From contig JBNGIQ010009040.1 in the NCBI GenBank assembly GCA_049999765.1, positions 230,567-266,840 on the forward strand: a stretch of 36,274 bases of DNA, written 5' to 3'. Below, in pieces: positions 20,649 through 32,388 of this stretch; positions within the stretch are counted from its first letter, which is position 1, and each line of letters begins with the position of its first letter. The notes beneath the pieces are model-generated. The model searched no databases, was not told the DNA's origin, and worked only from the letters and a program-made list of their open reading frames with translations. The DNA comes from Phaeoceros laevis (Eukaryota; Anthocerotophyta; Anthocerotopsida; Notothyladales). The position numbers and the translations under genes were made by a program.

Positions 20649-23600
20649 TTAAGAACATACCTCCTGCGGTGCTGACCTGCAATTTCTCTTCTCTGGTGTG
20701 CACTTCCAGTCTTCACAAGCAAACTCCGTTCCTGTGTATTTTCGATGTGATACATCAAAGCATTTAGAGGCACTTTCTTCAAGCCTGTGATGTCCAAATG
20801 GGAACTTGGAACAACATTGCTCACCAGAGTGGGTGGCACCTGTAACGATGCAAGCAGAATGTAGTTGCCTGTGGCAGCCCTTGCACTGCATCTGGTAGAT
20901 GAAGTAAACATGTGATACACTATACCCAGCGTAGGCAGAAATCACCGTCTACAAGGTATGCTGCATCGACATACCATCTCACCATATGCTGGAACGTTGC
21001 AGATGCAGGTTGCACTTTCATCGTTTTCATCGTTTGCTACTACCGAAGAAGTCTCAAGGACGTCGTTGCTTGGCGGCAGCTGCACCAGCCTCACCAGGGC
21101 AAGAGTGAAAGACGTCAGGTAGTGATATATAGCAACATGACAAAGACTCCCCAACTTAAGTAGCAAAGGTCAGGTTTTAACGTAGGAATGGAAGGGTTAC
21201 TAATAGCCACGTAGAACGTGCTGGTCAATCGGCAAAATGAAGATCGTCTCTGGGAAACAGTACAGTGTTGTAGTGTTGTGTCACCATTCTGCTGCTAGTC
21301 ACTGCTGTTCTATGCCGTCCAAAAGAAGCTGGTTCATGGAAGTGATACCTGAATTACCAAAGTCCGATGTACCGTCCTTGCATCCAAGCAGCCGTCAGTC
21401 ACATCCATGTTAGGTGGAGAAATCCCGTTCTCGAAATCACCTAAACAGGACATATCAAGTTGCTTCGTCAAATATCTGATCAAGAACCCGCTCCGCAAGT
21501 GTACGATGGCACAGCAGAACTTACAGTAGGTTACTGGTCGAATTGCCACCCCTCCTCCTATTTGCCCCTTACAGTTTCCAGAACTTTGACTCAAACAGTT
21601 CCACTCTTCATGATGAAAGATATGTGGATCTCTTGGGTCTCTATCAGACAGAGAGAATATGCCTCTGCTTATTCCAGATTCGTGCACATCTCCTTCGTCA
21701 GCCTGGTGTTCTCCGTCACTTGAATCTGGTACCTGGGTAGTCTGTCGCTGGGTTCCAGCAGCACTGCAACTCCCACCAACTTTGGAAATATGGCTCTGCT
21801 TCTGATCTTCTCCATTAACTGCTCCCTTCTGAGCAAACCTTTCTGCATATGGACTGATTTCCACTGTGGCTGTACTACAATATGACCCTCGGACCTCCAT
21901 GCCTTCACAAGTATGTCCAGTTACAGGTACACGGCCAGTTTGAGGTTCCAGTACCTCAACTGTTTCAGCTGCTCCTGCAGTCGAATCTTTTGCTCCAAAA
22001 GTGTCTTTCAGGTTATTGATCCCCCACTCAGGAGCTAAGGACTGCCCGAAAATTGAGGTTGATGGTGATGAAGGTTGACATAACCGGGTAAAAAAGGTTC
22101 TGATCCTGTTCGTGTTCGTTCTAGCATCATAGGAGATCTGGACAGCTGATTCAACTCTCTCATCACTTCCTTTCATGCTCGTCTTAACCGGGATAGGAGT
22201 TTGAAGCTGGCTTGCCTCTCCTGACATCATGAAGAAGCTTTGGTTCATCAACAACATGCATACTGAAAATACTCAGTTCACAAAGGATAGTACTCCCAAG
22301 GAGGTTAATAGTTCGTACCAGCATTTGTCCTGCAATTACCTTCTTGGAGTCTTTCCATCTCCATCTCCTCACAAGCATCTTCCATCACTGTATCTGTGAT
22401 TGATACGTCCGTGCTCTGTCTCTCAGAAACTTGAGTCTCACTCATTTCGGCCTCTCTGCACAGCCTCCGCATCAATAGGTTAATACAGACTGGTTACCTG
22501 AAACGCGGCTTGACTGTCAAAGGAGATGCTGAACATCACTCTACAGGGCAGCAAGGATCTGGAGACATGACACCTTTGATGCATTTCCTTGCATCCATCT
22601 TCGATAGGCTGGATACTCTGTCTATGAGCAAGGTTGGGAAGCTCTGCCTGGAAACAATTAAGGCATTATGACATGTACAACAGGGCAACAACGCAGCAAG
22701 CACTAGAGTACCAGCTCTGGTGTTTCCTGGTCGAGTCTGAATAGGATCTGTGTTGCCATTGGCTCTATTTGAACGGTACCAAATGCTTCTTCTCGCTGTG
22801 TACATCTGTTATAAACCTCCTCCAACTCTCGTTCTAGTAATTGCACTTTGACAGCCAGTTCCTGTGAGGATGTGGGTTACGAGCATAGTTAGATGTGCCA
22901 TGACTTAACTGAACTTCGATAACTCAAGCGCAGCTAACGTCGTATACCTCCTTGTCTGAAGTCAACCTTGAAATAATCTGTTCTTTGATTTCAACTGCTT
23001 ACTGGAAGTGTCGAAGTCAACATCTGAACCAAGAAACTGAGGATGGCACCAGACATAACAGAAGGATATTGCTGACGGTGGAAGAACAAGACCGTTATCA
23101 TGCTGTGCTGACTCCAGCTTTTCCTCTAGCGTCCTGATTGCTGCTTCCTTTATAGAAAGGAGAGTCACTGCTTGCCCCAACTTCGACTCCAAAGCTTTTA
23201 TTTTCTCTGCAAATTTTCAAGTTGGTCTATGCCCTGTCAGAGTCTTTCACCTAGGGGCATCTGATAGCACACAACTAAGAATACTCACCGATAAACCTTC
23301 CTTCAAACCCAAGTACATGCTTTAACCTTCCCCGCAAATCCAACACTGCATGTGGACATAGAATGCCTTTCAAGAATTGTAGCTCGACATCCAGAACAAA
23401 CCTCACATTTGCACACTAGCAAGCACCGCAGGGAGGAGAGATGCATTTAACGTACCACATGCCTCTTTGAAGTCAGCTGCTTCAAGTATCTCATCGACAG
23501 CACAAGTTATAGCTCTTGCCTCCTCTTCAATCACACCAAGACGAGAACGGTGTCTGCTTTGCTTTTCCGACAAAAGTGCAAGCTCTGCTTGGTTTTGCTG

Positions 23601-24589
23601 CACAGTGAAATCCAACTGTTGACTCGTGCAGACCAACACCTTCACCTCTACATTAAAAGCTGGAAACTAGATACTATAGCAGCTGTCAAAACACATCCCA
23701 AGTAACTGCTGACCTTAAGCTGGTCTGTCATCTGAAGTCTTGATTCGGATGATGCTTTCAGCTCCTCTTTCAAATGTTTCTCTCGTTTCCTGACCAGAGC
23801 CACGTCCTTTTCCAGTGCTTTCAACTGCATTCCACCAGAAGTAAAGGTTAGGTTCCCGGTGTTTAACAATTTCCAACTCAACAGTAGTTGAGAGGTGATT
23901 GTCAAACTTGGTCTCTTAAATCTAGGTGCAACACATATGCTCGCAAAATCCATACAGCAGCATCTGATTTTTGCCTGGCACCACGAGCTGCCGCAAGCTC
24001 AGCTTGTAAAACAGATATTTGGTGAGCACTGTCCTTCTCCACATGCTTCTGCTTCTGTACATACGAACAGCACATTACTTTCATCTAAGCTGCTTAAGAT
24101 GCAAGTTTCATGTTCTTACTCTGGCTTCGTCATCCCAAGGAGATCCAACTCTCAAAACGACATCTCTACGTGCACAGCTTCAATGTCGATGCAACTAAAG
24201 TTGTTCCACCAGCCTTTTTCATCGCTGCGACCTCCGTTTTCAAATGCTCCTCTCTTTCCTGCTCAAGTTACACACCATGAGAGAAAGCACAAGATGTTCA
24301 AGCAAACAACACAATTAAGCGTGGCACTCGAAGCAACATCCACCAGCATAGCTCCACCTGAACTGCCTTGTAATCGCGGTAAAGTTCCTGCAGTCGACTC
24401 CTCAGCCTGGAAAAAACCTCGGCTCCCTCTTGCACAGATTTCTCACCGGGTGCCTGCAACCAGCAAACCTCAGCCCACGCTTGTCCAGGATACTTCAGAA
24501 GGACGCCCTTACGCAAGCTACCGTTCTCTTACCGAAAATTGAACACGTATGGTCATAGGAACAGGAAAAACCTCACTGGCGATAGACAT
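20649..24589 (-). CDS. Coiled-coil protein with C-terminal PHD-like zinc finger, 15 exons, about 747 aa
   Basis: I do not recognise the family. Phase-compatible exons on the minus strand: 24589-24533, 24453-24358, 24258-24232, 24054-23956, 23824-23714, 23645-23456, 23345-23289, 23206-23093, 22994-22948, 22861-22712, 22647-22498, 22451-22340, 22220-21535, 21079-20975, 20891-20649 (2244 nt). The start MSIASEVFPVPM is followed by long heptad-rich helices (LRSRLQELYRDYKAVQ, ISVLQAELAAARGARQKSD, KREKHLKEELKAS, IRTLEEKLESAQ, VQLLERELEEVYNRC) to about residue 370. A Ser/Thr/Glu-rich, probably disordered stretch comes next. The end has a zinc-finger pattern: CIC at 657-659, CKGC at 670-673, HSAC at 678-681, and further Cys pairs including FACEDWKC. 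This resembles a PHD finger, which reads histone tails, so a nuclear role is inferred. Weak points: the donor of exon 3, and the donor at 21534 chosen over a stronger GTAAGT at 21524 because only it keeps the frame. A further exon in 21080-21524 is possible. Confidence 0.65.
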
Positions 24590-25014
24590 CTCGTGGCGAC
24601 CGTCGCCCGGTAACAGAGTTTGTCGAAAGACAAGACTGCACAGAGGTCCCTGAAGCATCAACCAGCCAATCTAGAGCGACGCAGTCGCAACAAGCTGTTG
24701 ATACGTGATCGTCCTCGCTGTTTGTCCTAAGTCCGACACCTGCTCAATTGCTGTCGGAAGCATTGCCAAGGCCTGGTGCGGCGAGATCGGTGAAGCGCGA
24801 ACAATGGGAGAGCCAGCCGGAGACGATGCGAGGAACAGCGATAGGACTAGATACGTTGAACCTGTGAAGAGGCCAAAAATAGTCTGAGTTATTATCCAAT
24901 GCACTGCTGGTTATTCAATTCGTTGGTTTCATTCATTGGCGACTACACCAGAGTCCAACAATTGTGCCACAAGCTACGAGAATCTATATGGCATGGCCCA
25001 CCGTCCTTACGGAG
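24590..25014 (-). other. Promoter spacer of the PHD gene
   Basis: About 425 bases between the stop of the RING gene and the start of the PHD gene, both on the minus strand. It should hold the 3' untranslated region of the first and the promoter of the second. A minus-strand open frame (24671-24904) has a hydrophobic stretch but fits no splice model, and I do not call it. Confidence 0.4.
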
Positions 25015-27475
25015 CTAAGGAGCGTGTGCGCGACGCCGGTCACCGATTCGTGGCTCATATAGAGGCCTCCTACTCTGTAGCTGAGTCGGTGCACGGGCCC
25101 TCTCGACGTCCTCCCGAGCAGTGGCTAACCTCCGCTCTTCGTTTTGCAGCCTCCTGGCATATAGAAAATCCTCCTGTTCCTGCATCAGGGCGCTAGATCT
25201 TGTGGTCCGGCGCGTGCTGAAGTAGTATCTCATTGGGCCGGTGCTAGGGTCAGAGGCTGACAGAGATGCCTGACTGAGAGGGGGCAGAAAGGAGGGGGGA
25301 GGAGGTGGAGGAGGGCGTAGTGGAGGAGTTGGATTCCTCCATGGCCCAGACCTCACAGCTCTGGACACAGCAGTGGACAAAAAAACTTCACTCAGCGAGG
25401 GTACTGGGAGATCGTCAGAAGAAGGTATGGTATCTGCCTCAGTCGGTCTGCTGCTCCGTTCAAGCATTCGGGCACTAGTCTCAGCCGGGAACAGAAGTTG
25501 TATGGTGTTCCACAGAGTCGTGTTAAGGGGGCAGAATTTCACCTCGCCCCTGCAGAAATGAAACGGATAATCAATATACGTGCGACGCCACTAATAGAAA
25601 AAGCAACCAAGGGTTGTGAAAATTACCTCAAGAACTGCCGACACTTCGGGCATCGTGAACCACAGCGGTCGATGGACGACTTCAGGCAGTTTTTGCAAAA
25701 GCTGTTAATAACAAGCGGGGGACAGTCAACCTTGCTTGCCAGCGAAAGATACTAAACCTAGCACTTGTGGAAACGTCCTAGTGACTGGCGATACCTGTGA
25801 CCGCAGCTTGTGGTTGTTGGCTCAAAGCAAATATCCAAGCAGACCTGAAAGCAAGCAGACCCGTGGATGGAGAGTGAAGTCAGAACAGAACATGCTTTAT
25901 GTGCTTGAGCTTGCACCCGATACCTGCCAGAAACAAATCTTATCCCATGGAATAATTCCTAGTCCGACCTGCAAGCTCAAGGGCAGTGATACATAATCAT
26001 AAAGCGTAGAGTTGGGCATCATGATCATGCTTACAGCGCAGGAAAGCTCATCTCTCAACTGATCCATGCATGCTAACTGTCCGGGGCCTTGTGTCTTCTT
26101 TTCTTCCGAGGGCTTAGCATCATTGTCAAGTCCTGTGTTCCCTAGATTATCTTCCCCCTGCAGTTGTTCATCCTCCACACTACCTGCATCACAGAGGCAC
26201 AACAACTTAAATCTTACGTGCAACACTTCACCTTCAATGTCTCCGAGCAGTAAGGCAGACCACCCACCTAGATCCACCTCAGCTTGGAGTGGCGGCCTAC
26301 CCCTGGCTATATTGTCACCGCTCTCACTCTCCACCAAAGCTGTCCCGTCCTCCACAGTGAGATCGTGACTAAGATTGAGCCGTCCAATGAGAGGAAGTTC
26401 CATGAAGCTTTGGTCAATCAGCTGCGTCCTATGCCTTCGGTGCCTGTAGAGTAGCAGAGACCGTGTCAAGCCATTAAAGATTGCAAACGGTTTCCACCTT
26501 GACAGGACACTACAGGATTTTTCGCAGTCCAGTAACAGCTCGGGTGACATGGATGCAGCAAAACCCTGCATCTGTACAAGGAACCATGACCAAGCTTGTT
26601 GGTTGGAACTAAGTCAGCTTTTCGCTTTGAATGAATGATTTATTCCGCTGCAATTCATTCAGCTGAGAGTAACAACCTTACCTCCTGTTTGCGCTGGCAG
26701 GTGTGATAGCGTGGCCGGGAGTTCTCTCAACGCGCTTTCTGTCGACGCATGAACTGCAAATGCTAATGCCGCAACCGCAACAAGGGATCTGAAGCTCGTC
26801 TCGTCGCCCCGGGTCTGGTGTCCTTTGAAGAGGTGGCTCACTGCTTCTTGCGGGATGAGTCGGCTGATCGCCTTCGTCACTCTCTTGTAGGGTTGCCAGC
26901 AGAAGAGAGTGAAAGTCCCACCCGGCCAGAGCTGCCACAGACTGGAAGCCGGGACTCATCTCTGGACCCTTCCCGGTTAGAGAACTCCTATTCACAACCA
27001 CAGGCGACTGCTCCTCGCTACTTGTGCCCGCTGTCCGATTGAGAACGCCGCTCCCGGAAGTGGGGCTCAGAATTTCCGTGCCTTCTTCCGCTGGTTGAAG
27101 AGCAGTCATCCTAGGAGGCCTGGGATCATCAGAAACCAAACTGGATCTCTGAGCGAAGATACGAGCAGAGCAGAAGCCAGGCAAAGACTGTGGTGAACCC
27201 TCAGAACGGGCCACCCAGTCACCTGGCGTGGATCGGTGCGGAGACCTGGAGGAACGCCCTGAGCTCGTTGATGCGCGTTCACTGCTGCTTCCACCCCCTG
27301 TACGAGCCTCCGGCGATGCCAGAGCACTCCCGGCTATTGACATCCCCAACTCATGGCCCATCCTGGAACCGGACATTCCCAATAGACCTCTGTGACCTGG
27401 AAAGCTACCTTGCACCTGTTCCCTGTAATTCACAACTGCAGAGAGCTCCCTCCTCCGCCGAGGGAACCCATGCAT
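25015..27475 (-). CDS. RING-type E3 ubiquitin ligase, six exons, about 659 aa
   Basis: RING proteins bring an E2 to a substrate for ubiquitin transfer. Minus-strand exons 27475-26682, 26608-26232, 26183-26035, 25844-25795, 25701-25627 and 25549-25015 join in phase (1980 nt). The RING is split over three exons and reads, at about residues 438-482, ELSCAVCLDICFEPTTTSCG, then HSFCKNCL, then a spacer and RCPKCRQFL. All eight zinc ligands are present (C3HC4). It is followed by LNTTLWNTIQLLFPAE, which I associate with a plant RING subfamily resembling BRCA1/LONRF-type RINGs. After this come a Pro-rich run (PPPPPPPS) and a C-terminal helix QEQEDFLYARRLQNEERRLA, also typical of that subfamily. The first 300 residues are Ser/Arg/Pro-rich and unassigned. 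The start at 27475 is uncertain: the frame stays open to a Met at 27685. In 26682-26950 a second frame is also open and looks protein-like, so exon 1 may be split. Confidence 0.82.
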
Positions 27476-28688
27476 CTCCACTTGCCAACTCAAGACCGCG
27501 CATCTTACAGTGAAACAGCCCGGACAAGTGAGAACCCCAACCCGCTCTACCACACCCGCGCAGGAGACACCAATTCTTGCACTATTTCCGAACACCAGAC
27601 ACACCCTGGCTCTGCTCTTCACCTGCCTCGGCCGCAATACCAGCGCATGGGGACTCAGCACTCCTACATTCTTGCGCGTGCCCAAACCCTAGCTTGCAAC
27701 AGCAGACAGCTCCGGATCCGCAACGCTCCTTGTGTAAACTGCACAGAGAAGCGCTCACCGTAGTCTGCTGCATCGATAGTCGCAACCTGGTGGGAGCGCC
27801 TACACTGAAGGGAGGGCAATGCTTGCAAACACTGGGAGACCCGGAGCAAGAGCCGTTGAGAGTTTGAACAATGGTGCCAAGCCTAATTTGGCGATTCTAG
27901 CTATTTTCGAGCCACATTTTGCATTGACATGCAAAGTAGTCTAACTAGTCTGGCATAAGCACCCGAGGCTTAGGCTTGGTTTGAATTCCACACCATTCCT
28001 CAAAGCGCGTGGTTTCTCGAGTCTCGACCTTCGAGACTCTGGAGGTGTAACAGCTTGTTTCATTGAAGCTCACAGTTTTGTTATAAAATAGCTGCCCGTA
28101 AGCCTGTAGTTGAGAGCCTTAGGTGGCACCGAGTCGTCTCACCATAACCCCAGTCAGCTGACCTGTACAGCAGGTCAGAACACCTGAACAGCAGGTCAGG
28201 ATGGAACGATGGAACCTGATGGCCCGGGGATCGAATGCAAAGCCACGTTCAAGGAACCCACTTGCTTCCCCGCTTGACCACGCAACTCTCTTTCAAGAAA
28301 GCTGATGAACGTGTGGTGGTGAAACGCTGGCCCGGCCGACTGCTTCAGAAACTCTCCCAATTTGCTGGCCTCACATGGAGCTGCTGCATAGTAGTAGTTG
28401 GCTCAGTTTTGTTTCTTACCTGTAGATAAAACTTTTCGTGATTGGATGCTGAGATGTCCCTCCCTCCCCTCATCAGGCTGCCCTGCCCTGCCATCCCGTC
28501 TCTCTCCAGGGACACATTATTCCTACAAGAGGGTGCCGTGGCCTCCCACGGGTCTAGATCGCTCCTTAAGCCTTTCCGTTCGTCCGACGTTCCGGCTTCA
28601 GGCAGTCGGCCAGGCAGCACGAGGCATTGCGTTGCGTTGTGCAGGATCCGGAGGAGGTGGCCACTCTGAGTACCTGTAGGTCTGCACC
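27476..28688. other. Divergent spacer between the RING gene and the Roco locus
   Basis: About 1.2 kb between two divergently oriented genes. It should hold both promoters. A short direct repeat ACAGCAGGTCAG occurs twice at about 28167-28200. No gene, RNA or mobile element is supported here. Confidence 0.4.
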
Positions 28689-31600
28689 ATGGCAGGTCTA
28701 CAACTAACCCCTGTGAAAATGATGAATGCAGGTGAGATCCTGGAGCTGCTGCCTCGCCTCGCTCCAGCCCTCTCCCACAGATTGCGAACGTTTCTGCAAA
28801 ATGATTGTGTCCGATCTGACAAGATCATACTCTCCGGTAGATCAGTAGCGGAGTTGTTGGTGGCAGTGCGTGAGGAATGCGCAGCGGAGTTGAAGGGGCT
28901 GCTACCAGCAGCTGCAGTTGTGCAAGATTCGGTTCAAGGAGGTGTCCTGGCGCAGCTCTGCTTCTGCTTACTACTTGCCTTGGCACCCTCTCTACCCCTT
29001 CCTGTGGCCCAGAGCAGCCTTGCGCTCTACATCGGTAATAGCTATTATGGTGACTGGACATGGTTGGGCTCGGAATGTGGCGAGCAAGCATTGGAGGTGC
29101 TTTGTTCCGCTTTGATGTCCCAACACTGGAGCACCCCTGTACGACACCTCGAGATATCTTGCATGGAAGCATTTGGGACAGAGAGGGCGTGCCAGCACTT
29201 GGCCCGCCTACTGGACTCCACCAATTGCAAGCTCCAAAGCCTCATCATGATGTGGACTGTAGGCATGAGAGCAAATGGGACGAGCCACATTGCCCGAGCC
29301 CTGCAAACAAATACTAGCCTCACCAAATTCCAGTTTTTTTGTAATAAAGTGGGCGACAGGGGTGTGGAGCACTTGGCCGCAATGCTCCGCAGCAACTCCA
29401 CTATCCAAGAGCTTTCCTTGAGTGAAATTGGGATGACAGCAGAGGGAGTCGGCCACCTTCGCGATGCACTCCTGTCCCACTCGCAAGCTGCCTCTCCTCC
29501 CATGCATGTGGGCACCGGCGGCTTGAAGACGCTGGACATATCTTGGAACCCGATCGGACAGCCCGGGGCGGTCCACCTGGGTGCCATTCTGGCCAACAAT
29601 CGCTGCAGCAGCCTTCGGCAGCTGCTAGTGGTGGAGTGTGGGGTGGAGGACAACGGGGAAGGATGCCTTGCAGAGGGTTTGCGGACAAACAACACGCTGG
29701 AGGAACTGGACATCAGCGGTCACAAGATGGGTCAGAAGGACATGGAGGCCCTTGTCCGCTGCTTGGCCACCGACAACAGTACTCTTAAGACACTCAGGAT
29801 AGGCAGGAGGGCTAAACGTAGTAAAGGGGAATGGCCTGCAGCGGAACTGATGGCTTTCATGATTTCCTCTAACGAGTCAATTCAAGGGCTTCATTTGAGT
29901 TCGGCAACCTACTCGGCCACAGAATGGGCCACTATCATCCTCCCAGCACTCAGCGGCAACAAGACGCTTACATACATAGACTTTGCGTTCTGCAAAGGAC
30001 TCGGAGGGAAGCAAGTGGAGGCTGCTTTCTATGACCTCCTTCGGCTTAACACTACTCCACTTTATGACGCTGGCAAATCTGAGGACTGAGGGTATAGAGG
30101 AGGAGGTTCGTAGCAACAAGGATTTCAAGAATGCTTTGTCTACTATGACTCAGGGAAAGCCCAAATCCTGCCGACTTATTCTATGTGAAAATGCATACGT
30201 TGGTAAGGCACTCTAGGACTGGTGACTCCTTTGGAGAGGCTAGACCAGATAACAAATTGTGGTTTCTCTCAAACGCCTTATTTGTATGTACTCTGACTAA
30301 ATGTAGGTCATTGTTTGATGCAGGCAAATCCACTCTTTTTCAAGCCATGAAGGTAATTATGCAAAGCAATGCACAGAAAACGACATGCTTCCCAGATCAA
30401 CCCTTAGCACAATTGGTGTGGCCACGCCAATCCTCACATGATAGAGAACTTGAAAAGCGGACGCGAGGCATAGAAATTCATTCTCTCAAGGATAATGAAG
30501 ATCCCCAGATCTCTGCGTGGGATCTTGCTGGCCAGAGGGAGTTTCATGCTCTGCATTATGTCATGTTTCCAAGTGGGGACAGTGCCGCTGCTTTGTTCAT
30601 GCTAACTTTCAATCCTATTGTGAGTCCAGGAGAGAATGGAGCAGATATGATGAAGGGGGGGAGGCAGTTGGAAGAGGAGCTAATGTATTGGTTACGTCTC
30701 ATTGCTTCCAACTACGAGCCAGGTGCAGTTGCACCTTCTGTCGTCGTTGTCATCACCAACAAGGATAGATTGACCAAAATACTCACTCATGTGGATTCAT
30801 GGTTACATCGTGCGAAAGGCAGCATCAGCAAATTGAAGGTACAATTGAACGGTCTAGTCAACGTGGGAGAGAAACCCTTTCTTGTGAATGCCTTGGCTAG
30901 ACAAGATCCGGAGTTAAAAGACTTGTGCAGGCACATGGAACAATCTCTCATGAGCACCTTGGATAGTCTTCCAATGGAGCCTATGATATGCTTGTTTTAA
31001 AGATCCTTCAACGTGAGTACCAAGCTCGTCCTGTCATCTCTATCTCCGAGTTTGCAAGACTTTGCTCAAATTGGTCTTTTCCCGAAGAGGACAAGATGGA
31101 GGTTGAGATGAAGGAGAAGGACAAAGAGTGCAAAGCAGTTGCTGCCTACTTGCACAACTCCGGGGAGGTCATATATCATGATAACCTCAACATCATCATC
31201 ACCCAGCCTAGGTGGTTTGGCCATGGCGTGCTGGGTCAACTTATCGACATCTTCTCATGTGAAGGGCAAGGTCGCCGTCACTTCTTTTCATGTTTCTCTA
31301 AGCCAGCAGTACGACAGGAGAGACCTGTCAATGGATTCGTCACCAAAATGTATCTCAGCTGGTTGTTGCAGGAAGCAATGAAAAGCGTCCCTGGCATGGA
31401 CTCAAAAGCTGTGACATCTGACCAACTTATTCATCTCATGCTTCTCTTGAACCTATGCTATGAGAAGAGACGTGGTGACCCCAACATTGGGTATTTTCTG
31501 CCAGCCATCTTTGACGATGTGGGCAACAAGGCTGCAGAAGGGAAGCGGCCTAGAACATGGCGGAAGGCCGCCAAGGGTTCTACTATAGGGTCCACGTTTT

Positions 31601-32388
31601 TCAATCGAAGACTACAGTGTGCTGATCTCAGAACATTTCTCATCGACGGCTTCTTCTTCCCACGCTTACAGGTAACCTACTAGCCAAGCACCACTGAAAC
31701 CATGAAAGGCTAGTGGAATGTGTGTGCTTTTGTACTAGCTCTAGGTCATCTTGCACAGACGAGGCTTCAACTTAAAAGCACGTTGCTATTGCCATGTATA
31801 CTTGCTAACGTTGCTTCTTGAATGAACCAGGTGGTGTTATACACTCAGGCTGTCAAGGAAAACTGGGTTACAGGCGACAATAGCGATTGCTGCACCTTGG
31901 AAAGAAATTTCCTCAATATGTGGGTGAATGGCATGGACATTCTCATTGAGTTTAGCGGCTCGTCCGGCTCCTTCGTGGATATCATGGTCAAATCTTCCCA
32001 GTCTCATCAGCTGACCATGGGGTTCATGCACCAGAACTTTATTGGCAAAATTCGCTCCTTTTGTGCATCCCATGAGGGATGCCAGGGTGTCACACTTGAG
32101 GAGCGCATCATTAGACCAGGGTGCTTCCCTATCAACTGCCCCGGGCCCATGTTGTGTGTTTATCGTACGGACCAATCGATCACCGTTGAGGAGTTGAGAC
32201 GCTGGATGGAAAACACTCCAAACTATATGCATAGTTGGGGTGAGGTGAAGGATGAGGCAGGGGCTGTTTTGTTGCAGAGCAGTGCGGACTCGGGGGCTGC
32301 TCTCCTGGATGGAGTGGTTGGCACTCAAGCACTTCCAAGAGAACAGTTTTTGGATTGCTACCCCGATAGCAATGTGGCAGACGGGCAG

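Noticed and set aside
24671-24904. Minus-strand frame with a membrane-like stretch (FGLFTGSTYLVLSLFLA)
   Set aside because: It cannot be joined in phase to the PHD gene, whose own start exon is at 24589, nor to the RING gene, which stops at 25015.
26740-26800. Cys-rich CCGCGISICSSCVDRKR as a second zinc finger in the RING protein
   Set aside because: Spacing fits no known finger, and an alternative frame is open over the same bases. The real RING is at about residues 438-482.
30030-30070. An intron as the explanation for the first frame break in the Roco gene
   Set aside because: No GT-AG pair there would join the two conserved parts. The conserved text continues almost without a gap, which indicates an indel.
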